Shown: positions 25,460 through 36,062, counted from the stretch's first letter. The stretch is 64,000 nucleotides of DNA from Polaribacter sp. (GCA_028343155.1 JAOLXX010000004.1:1-64000); one strand, 5' to 3'. Numbers and translations: made by a program. The notes: generated by a model from the sequence alone, not told the origin.

Positions 25460-26896
25460 TCACTTTGACTTGGCTGTTGCTATTAAATTATTTTCAGTTT
25501 TACGTTCATCAAGTTTTGTTCGAATCACAAGAGCACTTTCTTCAGTAACACTATAATTACGCATTACATACATTGCTATAAGTGTTCCTATTATAGGGAT
25601 TCCTGAGAAAGCGAGTCGCAACCCATCAACAGCACCTTCGGGCTGTAGAGTTTGTCCTGAATCAAAACCTACCGAACTCATAATGACACCACTCAATCCA
25701 CCTGCAATAGCAAAACCAAATTTCACCATCAACCAATAGATCGCTCCAAAGGAACCTTCTCTTCTTAGACCTGTATTAAGCTCATCTATATCAATAACAT
25801 CAGCCGTCATAGACATCATTAATAAAAATAGACTTCCGATACCAAATGAAAAAAAAGGAAGTGCAAAAATAAATAGATAAGGCTTGCCTGGAATAAATAA
25901 GAACCAAAGCATCAGATATCCTACAACAGAAATTGCTTGCGAAATCAAAAAGGCCTTCTTTTTTCCTAACACTTTAGACAACCTAGCCACAGTAGGAATT
26001 ACTAAAAAGGTAGTTCCAAGAGCTCCTAAACAACCAAAAAGTGTTGGCCATATACCTGAAGCACCTGCGTCACCATCAAAAAGATGATATACAATAATAA
26101 AGAATGAAAACGAGGCAATTGTCATAAATGCGTTATACACTAAGAAAGTAGCAATACATAGTTTTCTAAATGGTTTTATTTTAAAAGCACTTACAAAACC
26201 TGCACCTATTTCTTTCAGACTATTTCCTATGTTTTTTAGATTGAGAGGAGAATAATCTTCGTTTAAAGTTGATTTACTTTTAATAAAAATACCGGGTACA
26301 ATCGCACAAATAGTACAAATTACACCTACCCAAACAGCAAGTGTCCTCGTTGCAACTTCCGCAGATTCAAACCAAGTGGGATCATACATTATCACCCAAA
26401 ACCAAGGTGCAATAACCCAGGCCCATTGCCCAATCCATTGAGCAGTTGCCATAATATTAGTACGTTCATGAAAATCATTACTCATCTCATAGCCCATCGC
26501 AACGTATGGAACGCTAAAAATGGTAATCCCTAAATAAAATATAAATGACCAAATCATAAAGTAGATGAAATTATAATCAACTCCAGCCCCTTTATAAAGT
26601 TGCCACATAACAATAAATGCAGTACCCGTGATAATCCCCCCAAGAATCACATAAGGGCGCCGTCTTCCCCATCTTGATTTGGTATTATCTGAGATATATC
26701 CCATAATAGGATCCGTAAAACTATCAAAAAGTCTTGGGAAGAAATAAATGACTCCCCACATCCAACCCGGAAAGCCTAAATCTTGAACTAAAACGACCAT
26801 AAAGATACCTAACACAGCAGGAAACATTTGATTCGCAAGCATTCCTATACCGAAGGCAACCTTTTGGCCAAACGGCACTTTTATTTCTTTAGCCAT
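25460..26896 (-). CDS. GPH-family (glycoside-pentoside-hexuronide) sugar transporter
   Basis: A 478-residue inner-membrane MFS protein of the GPH cation symporter family: GIGMLANQMFPAVLG in helix 1, DSFTDPIMGYISDNTKSRWGRRRPY in the first cytoplasmic loop, and SMTADVIDIDE-type loop 10. These carriers import oligosaccharides and glycosides. In this locus it is the likely route for beta-gluco-oligosaccharides into the cytoplasm, where the phosphorylase candidate acts. Downstream of GH30, gap 58 nt. Confidence 0.9.
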   Translation of the reverse strand: MAKEIKVPFGQKVAFGIGMLANQMFPAVLGIFMVVLVQDLGFPGWMWGVIYFFPRLFDSFTDPIMGYISDNTKSRWGRRRPYVILGGIITGTAFIVMWQLYKGAGVDYNFIYFMIWSFIFYLGITIFSVPYVAMGYEMSNDFHERTNIMATAQWIGQWAWVIAPWFWVIMYDPTWFESAEVATRTLAVWVGVICTICAIVPGIFIKSKSTLNEDYSPLNLKNIGNSLKEIGAGFVSAFKIKPFRKLCIATFLVYNAFMTIASFSFFIIVYHLFDGDAGASGIWPTLFGCLGALGTTFLVIPTVARLSKVLGKKKAFLISQAISVVGYLMLWFLFIPGKPYLFIFALPFFSFGIGSLFLLMMSMTADVIDIDELNTGLRREGSFGAIYWLMVKFGFAIAGGLSGVIMSSVGFDSGQTLQPEGAVDGLRLAFSGIPIIGTLIAMYVMRNYSVTEESALVIRTKLDERKTENNLIATAKSK

Positions 26897-26954
26897 ATTA
26901 TTGGGTTTGATTAGTTTTATTAATGATTTTATAAGTTATATTTTAAACATTTAA

Positions 26955-28436
26955 CTACTGAATAACAATTGTTTGTATTGCTTGTGCATCAATATTTATA
27001 CATGTTTCTTTTCCTCCTATTTGTAATTTAAAATTTTTTTTTGTTTTCCCTTCATTAAAAACCACGACAGCTATGGAACCATCTGGGTTTTCTGCTGCTG
27101 TCACTTGTAATTCTTTAGCTGAGTTTTCTATACCAATTACTTGTGCTTTTGGTCTAATGTATTTACTAAAATGGGCCATTGTATAAAAAAGAGGCGTAAA
27201 ATAAACTTCATCTTTTTCTGGATCTACAATCACTGGAGCGACACACCAATTCTTAAACCAATTTGGTCCTCCTTGTCTGTCTAAAACCATATTCCAATCT
27301 ACCCAACCATCTACCCAATTGTTTAAGCAGCCAATAATATCTCTTGCATATCGGTTTACTGGTGCGTACTTCGGGTGCAAATATTTATCTTTTTCTGGTG
27401 CCCAATCCCAACCCCAATCTGTGGATTCCTTTGCCCAATACCAGGCATCATTTTTCCACTCTGGTACTTGAGAGTCGATACATCCTTCTGTTTCAATTAA
27501 GTATTTGTTTGGCGCTTTTTTATGAGCATATTGCAGAGCTTCTGGAAAAACTTCATAGGTACTTTCATACCAATGAATTGCTGTTCCGTCATAATATTTT
27601 GAGGAAGCTTCATCTTTAAACATCACATCTACCCATTCTTTGATGCCAGCCCTATTCTGGTCATATCCTAAAATAATTTTATCTCCATGACCGTCAGCTT
27701 CTAATTTTGGACCTAGATGATGTTGCACAAAGTCCGTCATTTCCTCAGGTGAATAATGCATACTTTCCCAATTATTACCATTTCCATGCGGTTCGTTTTC
27801 TACCGTAAATCCCCAAATATCAATTCCTTCTTCTTTGTAGGCATCTACATATTTAGAAAAGAATAACGCCCAAGTATCGTAGTATTTTGGCAACAATTTT
27901 CCTCCAACCCATTTTTTATTATCTTTCATCCAAGGAGCAGCTGTCCAAGGAGAAGCAAAGATTTTAAAGCCATCTTTAGAGATTTTCATTGCATCCTTTA
28001 TCATCGGAATTAAATCATCTCTGTCCTCTTTAATAGTGAAATGCTCTAATTCCATATCGTCTTCTACTGGAGAATATGAATATTGACTTAAAGAAAAATC
28101 ACAAGAATTCATATGCGTTCTTGTCAAAGAATAATTTGCACCATCATTTGAAAAATAGGCTTCTAAAATAGTATCCTTGTTTTTCTTACTCAAACGATTT
28201 AGTAAATAAGCTGAAGACTCCGTAAAAGCCCCCCCGAAACCAGTAATGGTTTGAAATTTCTGACTTGGATCCAACTTGATTACAGACGCATTTTCAGCCA
28301 AAGTAAACTCAGAAATAGTGGTTAGTTTATTTCCTGCCTGAGAAGTTTCATAGACAGCAACGTCTAATTTAGAACTCTTTTGGCTACAACTCATAATTAA
28401 AATTAACATCAAAAAATAATAGTTATTTAGTTTCAT
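26955..28436 (-). CDS. GH30-family glycoside hydrolase lipoprotein
   Basis: A 493-residue retaining beta-glycosidase, lipoprotein signal LIMSC (C17). The GH30 fold is marked by GFGGAFTESSAY (66-77), the acid/base E215 in FTVENEP and the probable nucleophile E317 in LIETEGC. GH30 members with this layout include beta-1,6-glucanases and glucosylceramidase-like enzymes; with GH16/GH17 neighbours a role in removing beta-1,6 branches of laminarin is the best guess. Its ATG overlaps the stop of the GH17 gene by 4 nt. Confidence 0.9.
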   Translation of the reverse strand: MKLNNYYFLMLILIMSCSQKSSKLDVAVYETSQAGNKLTTISEFTLAENASVIKLDPSQKFQTITGFGGAFTESSAYLLNRLSKKNKDTILEAYFSNDGANYSLTRTHMNSCDFSLSQYSYSPVEDDMELEHFTIKEDRDDLIPMIKDAMKISKDGFKIFASPWTAAPWMKDNKKWVGGKLLPKYYDTWALFFSKYVDAYKEEGIDIWGFTVENEPHGNGNNWESMHYSPEEMTDFVQHHLGPKLEADGHGDKIILGYDQNRAGIKEWVDVMFKDEASSKYYDGTAIHWYESTYEVFPEALQYAHKKAPNKYLIETEGCIDSQVPEWKNDAWYWAKESTDWGWDWAPEKDKYLHPKYAPVNRYARDIIGCLNNWVDGWVDWNMVLDRQGGPNWFKNWCVAPVIVDPEKDEVYFTPLFYTMAHFSKYIRPKAQVIGIENSAKELQVTAAENPDGSIAVVVFNEGKTKKNFKLQIGGKETCINIDAQAIQTIVIQ

Positions 28437-29713
28437 CTTTTATCGAATGTATTTGGAACTAAAACACCTTTCAATAGGGTTTCTTTATTTCCATTATATG
28501 TTTTTGTTACTGATTTACCATTTCTCGTTAATCCTTTAAAAACTCCTTTATCAACTAGACCCCAAAGTGGAAATTTAGCTTCCCCTTTTAAGGTGAATAA
28601 GCCAAAATGGTTTTCTGATCCTCCTGGGTTTTGAGCATCTTTCCATATTTCATCAAACGCTTCAAAATAAAAACAGGACATCCCTTCATTAAGAGTCCAT
28701 GCACGCGTATATTGATAGTAAAGTCCAGATTTAAGTTCGTCTGTAGCTTTTGAACCCTGATCTCCATAGAGGTCATTTGAAAATGTTGACCAACCTGTTT
28801 CACCAATATGAATCGGTTTGTAAACACCAATACTGTTCATATATCTTTTTACCTCTTCATATTGTAAAGCAGCATACTGTGTAGAACGCTGCATCGCTTT
28901 GTCTATTTTTTCTAAATCAGATAGGTTTTGTTCTTCTGCTAACACTCCCCAAAATTTCGGGTTATAATGCGTGTCATGCATTGGATAGGTATGAACTGAA
29001 AGATAATCTACAGCCTTAATAAGCTTCTCTAAATTTTCAACATGATATACTGGATCTCCTCCACCCCAAGAAGCAAAATTATCTGAACTTGTAATCCAAA
29101 CATCTTTAGACAATGCGCCATTTTTCTTTAAATCTTGTAAATGATTTACCCATTTTAAGATAACATTTGGCTGCACATAATAACTTATTGCCCATTTTAC
29201 CATGGCTTCATTACCAACTGCAATTACCTTTACAATGTCTGGATATTGATTTGCCAACGCTACAGCTCTTAAAATTTCGCCTTCGTTTTGTTGACTTTCA
29301 ATATCATGATTAGGCACTTTATCCGTCCAAGCATTCAAACAGTCTATCCAAGCACCCAACATTACATACATTTCGAAAGTAGGGTCTTCTTTTTTAAGCT
29401 GATAAATTGCTTCTAAAACATTGGATGCATGCGGTAAGTTTGGTTGCACATTATAGGTTCTTAATATTCTAATTCCCATAGCGTGCAACAACCTTAGATC
29501 TTCCTTTAGTTGTAAAATGGTAGGCTGATAATCTTCCCTTGATTTTAATCTATATCCCCCATAAGAGATTGCCAAATAGTTAGGATTCCCTAAAATTTGA
29601 GCTGCTGTTATCACTACTTTTTGATTTTTTTTATTTTCTTTCATTTTATAAATCAAGATCATAACTGTCAACAAAAAAAAACAAATCAAGTAAATTAAAT
29701 TGCGCCTTTCCAT
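28433..29713 (-). CDS. GH17-family beta-1,3-glucanase, membrane-anchored
   Basis: A 426-residue protein with an N-terminal transmembrane anchor (LIYLICFFLLTVMILIY, 6-22). The TIM barrel has NYLAISYGGYR and ILRTYNVQ early, the acid/base E169 in VGNEAMV, and the nucleophile E305 in IGETGWS, the GH17 pattern. It is probably a periplasmic-facing exo- or endo-beta-1,3-glucanase or transglycosylase. The gene is 5 nt after the GH161-like gene and overlaps the GH30 start, so it is part of the same operon. Confidence 0.88.
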   Translation of the reverse strand: MERRNLIYLICFFLLTVMILIYKMKENKKNQKVVITAAQILGNPNYLAISYGGYRLKSREDYQPTILQLKEDLRLLHAMGIRILRTYNVQPNLPHASNVLEAIYQLKKEDPTFEMYVMLGAWIDCLNAWTDKVPNHDIESQQNEGEILRAVALANQYPDIVKVIAVGNEAMVKWAISYYVQPNVILKWVNHLQDLKKNGALSKDVWITSSDNFASWGGGDPVYHVENLEKLIKAVDYLSVHTYPMHDTHYNPKFWGVLAEEQNLSDLEKIDKAMQRSTQYAALQYEEVKRYMNSIGVYKPIHIGETGWSTFSNDLYGDQGSKATDELKSGLYYQYTRAWTLNEGMSCFYFEAFDEIWKDAQNPGGSENHFGLFTLKGEAKFPLWGLVDKGVFKGLTRNGKSVTKTYNGNKETLLKGVLVPNTFDKR

Positions 29714-29718
29714 TAAAA

Positions 29719-32700
29719 CTATTTACTAATGGATACTTCTATATGGCTAATTTCATTGGACCTACTGAATACTTTTGTACTCGTTGCTATATCTAAAGTC
29801 AAAGTATTAAAAACAGTTTTTGATGCATCGTTAAAAACAACTTCAATACCCACTTTTTCTGACAAATTATATACAATTGGTATTTGACAATAAGTAAAAC
29901 AAAGCGAACCTACTTTCAAATTAATTGTTTTTTCTTCTTTGCTTATTGCGGTATACTTAAAAGTTTGAGGAGTGGTAATAAACTCATTTTCTCTTAGTAA
30001 TTTTGGACTAAAGTTAAGTTTACCCTCTTTTACAAAAACACCAAGCTCTCCGATTCTGCTCAACACATCTTCTTTCACCTGGCCTGTCATTCCTGGTTGT
30101 TGTGCTCCTTTCCCTGCTGGTGTATGAGAATATGGATCCGTTGGAAATGCTCCATATAATTGTGGCGATTTATGTACTCCAACACCTGCTTGAATTTCAT
30201 AATAATGGTCAAAAAGTCGACCAATCAATGCTGGGTCTTCATTATTTTTAACGGCTATTAAACAGTTTTCTTGAACAGCTAATAATAGTTTTGAAAGCAT
30301 GTGCCAATAAATAGAACCTAAACCTTCATAACCAAAGAAAGTACCTGAACGTCCTGTAAATGCTTTGTGATTAAAAACTTCTTCAAAAATATCTAACAGC
30401 AATTGTGCTTCTTTCCCTAACAAATCTTCATAAGCTTCTGGTAGTTCTGCAAAAGCTTCTTTTAATCTATTTGCATTATTAAAATTGGCATTGAAATGAT
30501 ATTTCCCAGTAACATCTTGATTAATGATTTGAGTATTTCCATCACCAACAAGCTTTGATAATAGTTTAGAATTTTCTACGGAAATTTTAGAAATCACATT
30601 TTTCTCGTCAAAACGTGCCAATTCTTTATTGGGATATAAAATATAACTGTACTGATCTTCTCTGAACAATGCACTTGCCTTCATTCCGTCTAAAACAGCT
30701 AACACTTCTTTTGACGATAAGTATTCTGCACTTAAAACAGCTACTTGCCCTTCTAACATTTCAGGCAAATAGGAAACAGAAACTTCTGTATCATTCTCTA
30801 TCGTCATTAAATTATAAGAATGGTATAAATTATCTGAACGTTTATTTGCTTTGATTGTATGTTCTAGATATTGTTTTGTAATGGTAAAAAAGGCTAACAA
30901 CGCTGTTTTTGTAACCTTACTTCGATCACTAGAAAATCCATTTTCATAAATCTGAGTTCTATAGACACTTGCTGCCTCACCTAAACCATCTAAAACTGTT
31001 TTTCTTTCTGAATCTGATACACTCCCAGATAGAATCTTTTTATTTTGGATGAAAGTGGCAACTACTTCATTAAAAAATATTGCCAATTCTGCAGAAATTT
31101 CTACTTCTTCTGTTGCCGATTTTAAAACTACTTTTTCAAAGAATTTTATAAAACGGTTTAAATAGTTAAGTGTAACCATAGAAACACCGTTCCCAACGAG
31201 CGCATTATTCGCATCATTCCATTCCGGACGCTGCGTATTCATCCAAATACCACCTTCAGGAATAAAGTTGGATACTTTAGCGAGCACAGTTGCCAATAAT
31301 TTTTCTATTAAGTTTACTTTATATATAAAGAAATTTTCATCTCTTAACAAAGCGCCATCCGCTCCTAATTCTTCTTTCTTTTGATGAATTTTCGCATCTA
31401 AATCATGGTCAAATTCAATCGTATCTTTAGGGTTTTCAAGTATGCTTTTATAATCTTTTATTTTGTAAGGCACATTTGCATAGACAAAAATGTCTTCAGA
31501 AAACCTTTTTTCCAATTGATTTGGATAATGATTTTCTATAAATTCTAAGAATTTTAATAAGTAAATTATTTGATGATCTCCCCAATAGCCAATGTATGAC
31601 CAAGGATCATTTTCTTCAATAATTTCCCAATCAAAACCATCTTTTGTAACTCGGTAAGGATTGTAACCATCAAAAGTTGTTGCATTCAAAAACTTATGAA
31701 TCATGCTTTCAATAAAAGCAGGATAGGAATGTGCTAATGTTTCCCAATTCTGGAAAATATCACGCCAGTTTCCTTCATAATCTAAAATTTTAGAACCATC
31801 TATTTCATTTTTTGTATTGATAGAAAACTTGTTCCAAGGTCTACTTGGATCTCCATGTCTTCTACTAAATTTTAATGGTAAATATTCAAAACAAAGTCTT
31901 TTAAAGTTTTGATCCTCATCTTTCTCTGCAATTTCAAGGATTGTATTTAGGTTAAAGATGTCTGGCAAACCATTTAACAATGCCTCTTTTTTCTTGATAA
32001 CTTTTTTATTCGCCTTTCCGATGTATTTTATAAAATCTTCTTTTTCAATCTTATAATCATCATCAAAAGTTCCACCTCTCATTAAATTGAAAAGCGTGTT
32101 TGCAAAGTGTCTGGTACTAATTAAGGAATCGTTTGTAACCTGAACACCATCAGCAGCTCCTGTTAAGGCAATTAAATTTTTTGTTCCTAATTCAATATCC
32201 TCTTGAATTTCTTTCGATAAATTTTCATTATCCGTAATTGCTTTCGAAATTCTTTGAATAGCTCCTATTGTTTGATTGACATTCGCAATAAAATGCCACT
32301 CTTTGGTTTCGTTTGCTGACAAATCTAAATCAGCACTAATAAAATAAGCACCTTTTTCTGCCTTTACATCAATTTCTTGATGAAGCGCTTTTCCTCTTCT
32401 AAAATTATCTAATTGTAATGATGATAGTAAATAGGTTGGATTTTCAATACCTAAAGACCAAACGATGTTTGCCTTTAAAGCTTCACTTGGCTCTGCTTTA
32501 TCTACAATAATAGCGCTTAGGGCATAAATACCTAAACCCGACTCTGTTTGTAATTCACTCTTTTTGTAAGCGTCTACTAAATTACTTCTCGAATTTTGTA
32601 AATCGGTTTCAACGTCTGAAGGGATAATATTTTGTAAACCATCTAAAAATGTAACTTGTACATTTTCTGAAGAAGTGTTAATTAAGGTTGATTTTTTTAC

Positions 32701-33177
32701 GAAGCCAAAAACATCAGAGGAACTCCATTGATATCTAAATGTGATACCTAGGTCTTCATTAATTTCTTCAAAAATAACTTTGTTACCAAAACTGTTCTTG
32801 TATAAGTTTTGTTTCACTTGATACAAACCAATTTGTCTTTGAGAAAAAGGTTCCCATAAGTAAGTATTTCCATTTTTTAAAACTTGAAAAATAGATTTAC
32901 TTCCTGTAACATCCGCAGCTTCTGTAATTTTATCATCTGTATAATAAGGAAATAATGAATACTCACTGTTTTTTCTACCTGCAGTAAGACCTCCATTACT
33001 TGAAATAAACATCCAATGATTTGAGTCTGAAACAATACTCATAAAAAAAGGCCTCATTTCATTACTATTGGCAATCTTATAATAGGTTTCATTTTCAAAA
33101 TGAATCATTTCACCTTTTACCAATTGCGTTTGAAAATCTGCTTTATTTTTTCCTAAAAAAATAGTCTTTTTTGTCAT
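29719..33177 (-). CDS. GH161-like beta-1,3-glucan phosphorylase candidate
   Basis: A very large 1152-residue protein without signal peptide, hence cytoplasmic. It starts with a beta-sandwich-like half (NGGLTAGRKNSEYSLFPYYTDDK near 61-82), and a catalytic-barrel-like half contains IWMNTQRPEWNDANNALVG. The aspartate there (D655) corresponds in position to the general acid of GH94-type phosphorylases (DWND). The size and motif fit GH161, described as beta-1,3-glucan phosphorylases. It would release glucose-1-phosphate from imported oligosaccharides. Family assignment is from memory and needs a profile search. Confidence 0.62.
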   Translation of the reverse strand: MTKKTIFLGKNKADFQTQLVKGEMIHFENETYYKIANSNEMRPFFMSIVSDSNHWMFISSNGGLTAGRKNSEYSLFPYYTDDKITEAADVTGSKSIFQVLKNGNTYLWEPFSQRQIGLYQVKQNLYKNSFGNKVIFEEINEDLGITFRYQWSSSDVFGFVKKSTLINTSSENVQVTFLDGLQNIIPSDVETDLQNSRSNLVDAYKKSELQTESGLGIYALSAIIVDKAEPSEALKANIVWSLGIENPTYLLSSLQLDNFRRGKALHQEIDVKAEKGAYFISADLDLSANETKEWHFIANVNQTIGAIQRISKAITDNENLSKEIQEDIELGTKNLIALTGAADGVQVTNDSLISTRHFANTLFNLMRGGTFDDDYKIEKEDFIKYIGKANKKVIKKKEALLNGLPDIFNLNTILEIAEKDEDQNFKRLCFEYLPLKFSRRHGDPSRPWNKFSINTKNEIDGSKILDYEGNWRDIFQNWETLAHSYPAFIESMIHKFLNATTFDGYNPYRVTKDGFDWEIIEENDPWSYIGYWGDHQIIYLLKFLEFIENHYPNQLEKRFSEDIFVYANVPYKIKDYKSILENPKDTIEFDHDLDAKIHQKKEELGADGALLRDENFFIYKVNLIEKLLATVLAKVSNFIPEGGIWMNTQRPEWNDANNALVGNGVSMVTLNYLNRFIKFFEKVVLKSATEEVEISAELAIFFNEVVATFIQNKKILSGSVSDSERKTVLDGLGEAASVYRTQIYENGFSSDRSKVTKTALLAFFTITKQYLEHTIKANKRSDNLYHSYNLMTIENDTEVSVSYLPEMLEGQVAVLSAEYLSSKEVLAVLDGMKASALFREDQYSYILYPNKELARFDEKNVISKISVENSKLLSKLVGDGNTQIINQDVTGKYHFNANFNNANRLKEAFAELPEAYEDLLGKEAQLLLDIFEEVFNHKAFTGRSGTFFGYEGLGSIYWHMLSKLLLAVQENCLIAVKNNEDPALIGRLFDHYYEIQAGVGVHKSPQLYGAFPTDPYSHTPAGKGAQQPGMTGQVKEDVLSRIGELGVFVKEGKLNFSPKLLRENEFITTPQTFKYTAISKEEKTINLKVGSLCFTYCQIPIVYNLSEKVGIEVVFNDASKTVFNTLTLDIATSTKVFSRSNEISHIEVSISK

Positions 33178-33461
33178 TAAATTGTCCTTCTATGAACCTC
33201 TATATAATTCTTTTGAAGAGGTTTGTTATTTAAATTTGGTAGAATACTTTTTATATATTCGTTTGATTACTTTTTTGATCTTCTTCGTTAGAAGAAACTC
33301 ACTTTTTATTATTATTTTTAGAAGTCTCTACAAATTCAAGGCCTCCAAAAAAACAGTCTTAACAAAGCCGCTACATTTAGTTTTAAGAGGTCTTTATTAA
33401 TAAATAGCTTGAGTTAAGCATAATTTGCCTACTCAAGCTATATAATATTATAAAACCTTAA
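33178..33461. other. Intergenic region between the two glucan operons
   Basis: This 284-nt gap separates the upstream minus-strand operon (37.6-33.5 kb) from the downstream one. It contains the hairpin at 33404-33441 and AT-rich sequence, including minus-strand ACCAAATTTAAATAACAAA near 33220, weakly similar to the locus's shared regulatory motif. No gene is recognised. Confidence 0.5.
33404..33441 (-). terminator. Hairpin after the binding-protein gene
   Basis: ATAGCTTGAGT and ACTCAAGCTAT form a perfect 11-bp stem with a 16-nt loop, 21 nt after the stop of the PKD lipoprotein gene. On the minus strand it probably terminates the upstream operon. Confidence 0.65.
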
Positions 33462-35177
33462 TTATTGAGCTTTTATTACTACATTATCAATATTAACTGA
33501 AGCATTACTGTTTACCAATTCCGCTAAAAATGAAACTCCTCCTGCTACTTGATTTGCGTTTCCTGGAGTTGTAAAAGTATAGGATTTAGACTCCCAAGAT
33601 GTTGAAGAAATACTACTTGTATCGATAGTAAGATCATGCTTAGTTGCAGGTACGTCTCCACCATTTTCTCCTTCAGAAAAAACAAATGCCTTGAAAACAC
33701 CACCTTCTCCAAAAGCTCCTGATGCTTTGATATCAAAAGTAACGACATAGGTCGTATTTGGTTGAATGATACCAACACCAAGTCTTTCTTGTTTTAATGC
33801 TGGATTCTTTCCACTTGCAGATTGAATTTGAGCAGATCTAGAGCCACCGTTATCAATCGTTTCTGAGATTGATACTGTACCTCCATTCCCAATTAATTGC
33901 CAATCACAATCACACGCCTCAAAATCACCATTAAATAATAATTCACCAGTAGGAGCGTCAGGACACGTAGTGGTATCTGCACATCCGTCTCCACCGCCCA
34001 CGGTATTAGAAGAACCACCACCAGTTCCACCACCGCCACCGCCGGTTCCGAGATTTAATTTTAAATCATCAAAATAATAGGTGTTTCCATTTTTGGTTTC
34101 TAAATCAAAAAAGAATACTACTTTATCATATTTATCACTATCTGAAGCGTTAAATGAAATTGTTAACTCTTCCCATTCATCTGTTTTTGTGGTTACTCCA
34201 GAAGCTACTTGTTTAAAAGCTCCTGAGTTTGCTTTATCTTCTAATTTAAGTGTTACTTTATAACCAGACTGTGGTGAGTAAACTTTGATCGTGAAATTTG
34301 ATCCGTCCGTAAAAATTAATTTATTTGCAAAATCAAATTGCAAATTATCCCAAGCAGCTGCATTATGGTTGATAACCTTCGCTACTTTGCATGAATTATT
34401 TCCAGCAGAAACTGCAGGGTTATCAGCATACTCATACGTTACATTATCTTGAAAGAATTTAAAATTTTCTGAATTCTTTACTGCTATAGTGCCCGGATCT
34501 GTTTGAAAAGTTAAATGGAAATTCACAGCCGTTAATGTTTGTGCTACGTCTGCAGTACAAAGTCCAACAACAACAGTATTTACGTTTACAGTTCTTGTTA
34601 CTTCAACCGCTTCATTGTCCGCTGCATCAGAGACATTGTATGTAATTACATACGTGCCTGCAGTTGTTGTATCTACGATATCTCCTCCTACCACAATGTT
34701 TTCAGAAATATCACCATCTACCGCGTCAGTAGCAGTTGCTCCTTGATCTGTAAAGCTCTCATTGACATCAATCTCAATAGTTGCCAGTCCCGTTAGGGTA
34801 ATTACTGGTATTGTCGTATCAGGACCAACCTGAATAGGACCAACAACAATAATATCTTCAAAATAAGAGACTGCTCCTGCAGCGTTCATTGCTTTTAATA
34901 TAACAGTATACGTACCATTAATATACGTTTTAATTGGATTAATATCTGATGAAATTAATTCCGATACTAAAGGGGTTTCATCTCCAAAATCCCAAGAATA
35001 GGTAGTTGCATTCTCAGAAATATTAATAAATTCTACTGTACCTGTATTTTCGTTTAAAGTATACGTAAAGCCTGCAGTAATTTTAGGCAATTCAACAACA
35101 TCCTCTGAACAACCTGCGTATATTATTGCCATCAAAAAGAAAACAATAAGCTTACTATTTTTTAATACTAATTTCAT
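33462..35177 (-). CDS. PKD/carbohydrate-binding surface lipoprotein
   Basis: A 571-residue lipoprotein (AGC lipobox, C22). Domains in order are a PKD module (about 32-112, TTYSWDFGD), a DUF5011-like Ig fold (115-197, TDQGATATDAVDGDIS), a jelly-roll-like module (205-378), a glycine/serine linker (about 380-400) and a C-terminal CBM4/9-like module (410-571, LFNGDFEACDCDWQL, NTTYVVTFDIKA). No catalytic residues are apparent, so it is best read as a surface glycan-binding protein for the beta-glucan substrate. It is the last gene of the upstream operon. Confidence 0.82.
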   Translation of the reverse strand: MKLVLKNSKLIVFFLMAIIYAGCSEDVVELPKITAGFTYTLNENTGTVEFINISENATTYSWDFGDETPLVSELISSDINPIKTYINGTYTVILKAMNAAGAVSYFEDIIVVGPIQVGPDTTIPVITLTGLATIEIDVNESFTDQGATATDAVDGDISENIVVGGDIVDTTTAGTYVITYNVSDAADNEAVEVTRTVNVNTVVVGLCTADVAQTLTAVNFHLTFQTDPGTIAVKNSENFKFFQDNVTYEYADNPAVSAGNNSCKVAKVINHNAAAWDNLQFDFANKLIFTDGSNFTIKVYSPQSGYKVTLKLEDKANSGAFKQVASGVTTKTDEWEELTISFNASDSDKYDKVVFFFDLETKNGNTYYFDDLKLNLGTGGGGGGTGGGSSNTVGGGDGCADTTTCPDAPTGELLFNGDFEACDCDWQLIGNGGTVSISETIDNGGSRSAQIQSASGKNPALKQERLGVGIIQPNTTYVVTFDIKASGAFGEGGVFKAFVFSEGENGGDVPATKHDLTIDTSSISSTSWESKSYTFTTPGNANQVAGGVSFLAELVNSNASVNIDNVVIKAQ

Positions 35178-35204
35178 AATTTTATGTTTGTTTATAAATA
35201 TTTA

Positions 35205-36062
35205 CTATTTGTTATATACTCTTACGTAATCGATTAACATTGTTTGTGGAAAAACAGTTTCCTCATTTGGTGCGCCTATAAAATTTCCACCTACTGCTAA
35301 GTTGATAATAATGTAGAAAGGTTGATCAAATACCCAAGTCCCTTTTTCTTCTACTTGTGCGCGTGTGATTTGATTGTATAAAACATCATCCACATAATAA
35401 TTAATATATTCTGGAGTCCATTCTATTCCAAAAACATGGAAACCTGTATCAAAACGATCGTTTTCTAATGCATACGTTTTAGTAATCGCATTACCTGCAG
35501 CATAACCAGGGCCATGAACACTTCCATGAACCACTGTTGGCTCTTGTCCTCGGTATTCCATAATATCTATTTCACCGCAATTTGGCCACACTTCTGTATC
35601 TGCTGTTCCATCACCACAATTAGCGCCTAACAACCAGAAAGCAGGCCACATTCCTTGACCTGTTGGCAATTGTATACGTGCTTCAAAACGACCATATGCT
35701 TGTTCTTTTAAACCTTTGGTTAAAATTTTACTAGAGGTATAATCAAAACCACTATAATCTTCTTTAAGAGCTTTAATTATTAGTATACCGTTTTGTACAG
35801 AAACATTTTCTGTACGCTTTGTATAAAATTGTTCTTCATTATTACCCCATCCATTGGTACCATTTCCAATATCAAAAGTCCAAATATCACTATCTATAAA
35901 ATCATCTGTATCAAATTCATCAGATAACACAATATTTTTAAATTCTGCAACGGTTTGTGTTTCGTCTAGATTACAACTAAAGGCTATAAGAAGAACTAGT
36001 GCGCCAAACGTTTTCAACAAAGTGGTTGTTATACGCATGCTATTTTTATTATTTTTATCCAT
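35205..36062 (-). CDS. GH16 beta-glucanase (laminarinase), lipoprotein
   Basis: A 285-residue endo-beta-glucanase with lipobox LIAFSC (C30). The GH16 active site GEIDIMEYRG gives nucleophile E164 and acid/base E169, the pattern of laminarinase-type GH16 enzymes; WPAFWLLG precedes it. It likely cleaves beta-1,3-glucan at the cell surface. The ATG at 36062 gives a long n-region; an ATG at 36038 would also leave the signal peptide intact. It is 26 nt after the next binding-protein gene. Confidence 0.92.
   Translation of the reverse strand: MDKNNKNSMRITTTLLKTFGALVLLIAFSCNLDETQTVAEFKNIVLSDEFDTDDFIDSDIWTFDIGNGTNGWGNNEEQFYTKRTENVSVQNGILIIKALKEDYSGFDYTSSKILTKGLKEQAYGRFEARIQLPTGQGMWPAFWLLGANCGDGTADTEVWPNCGEIDIMEYRGQEPTVVHGSVHGPGYAAGNAITKTYALENDRFDTGFHVFGIEWTPEYINYYVDDVLYNQITRAQVEEKGTWVFDQPFYIIINLAVGGNFIGAPNEETVFPQTMLIDYVRVYNK

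Noticed and set aside
33182-33400. 72-residue plus-strand ORF between the glucan operons
   Set aside because: Low-complexity hydrophobic translation in a regulatory gap; no support.
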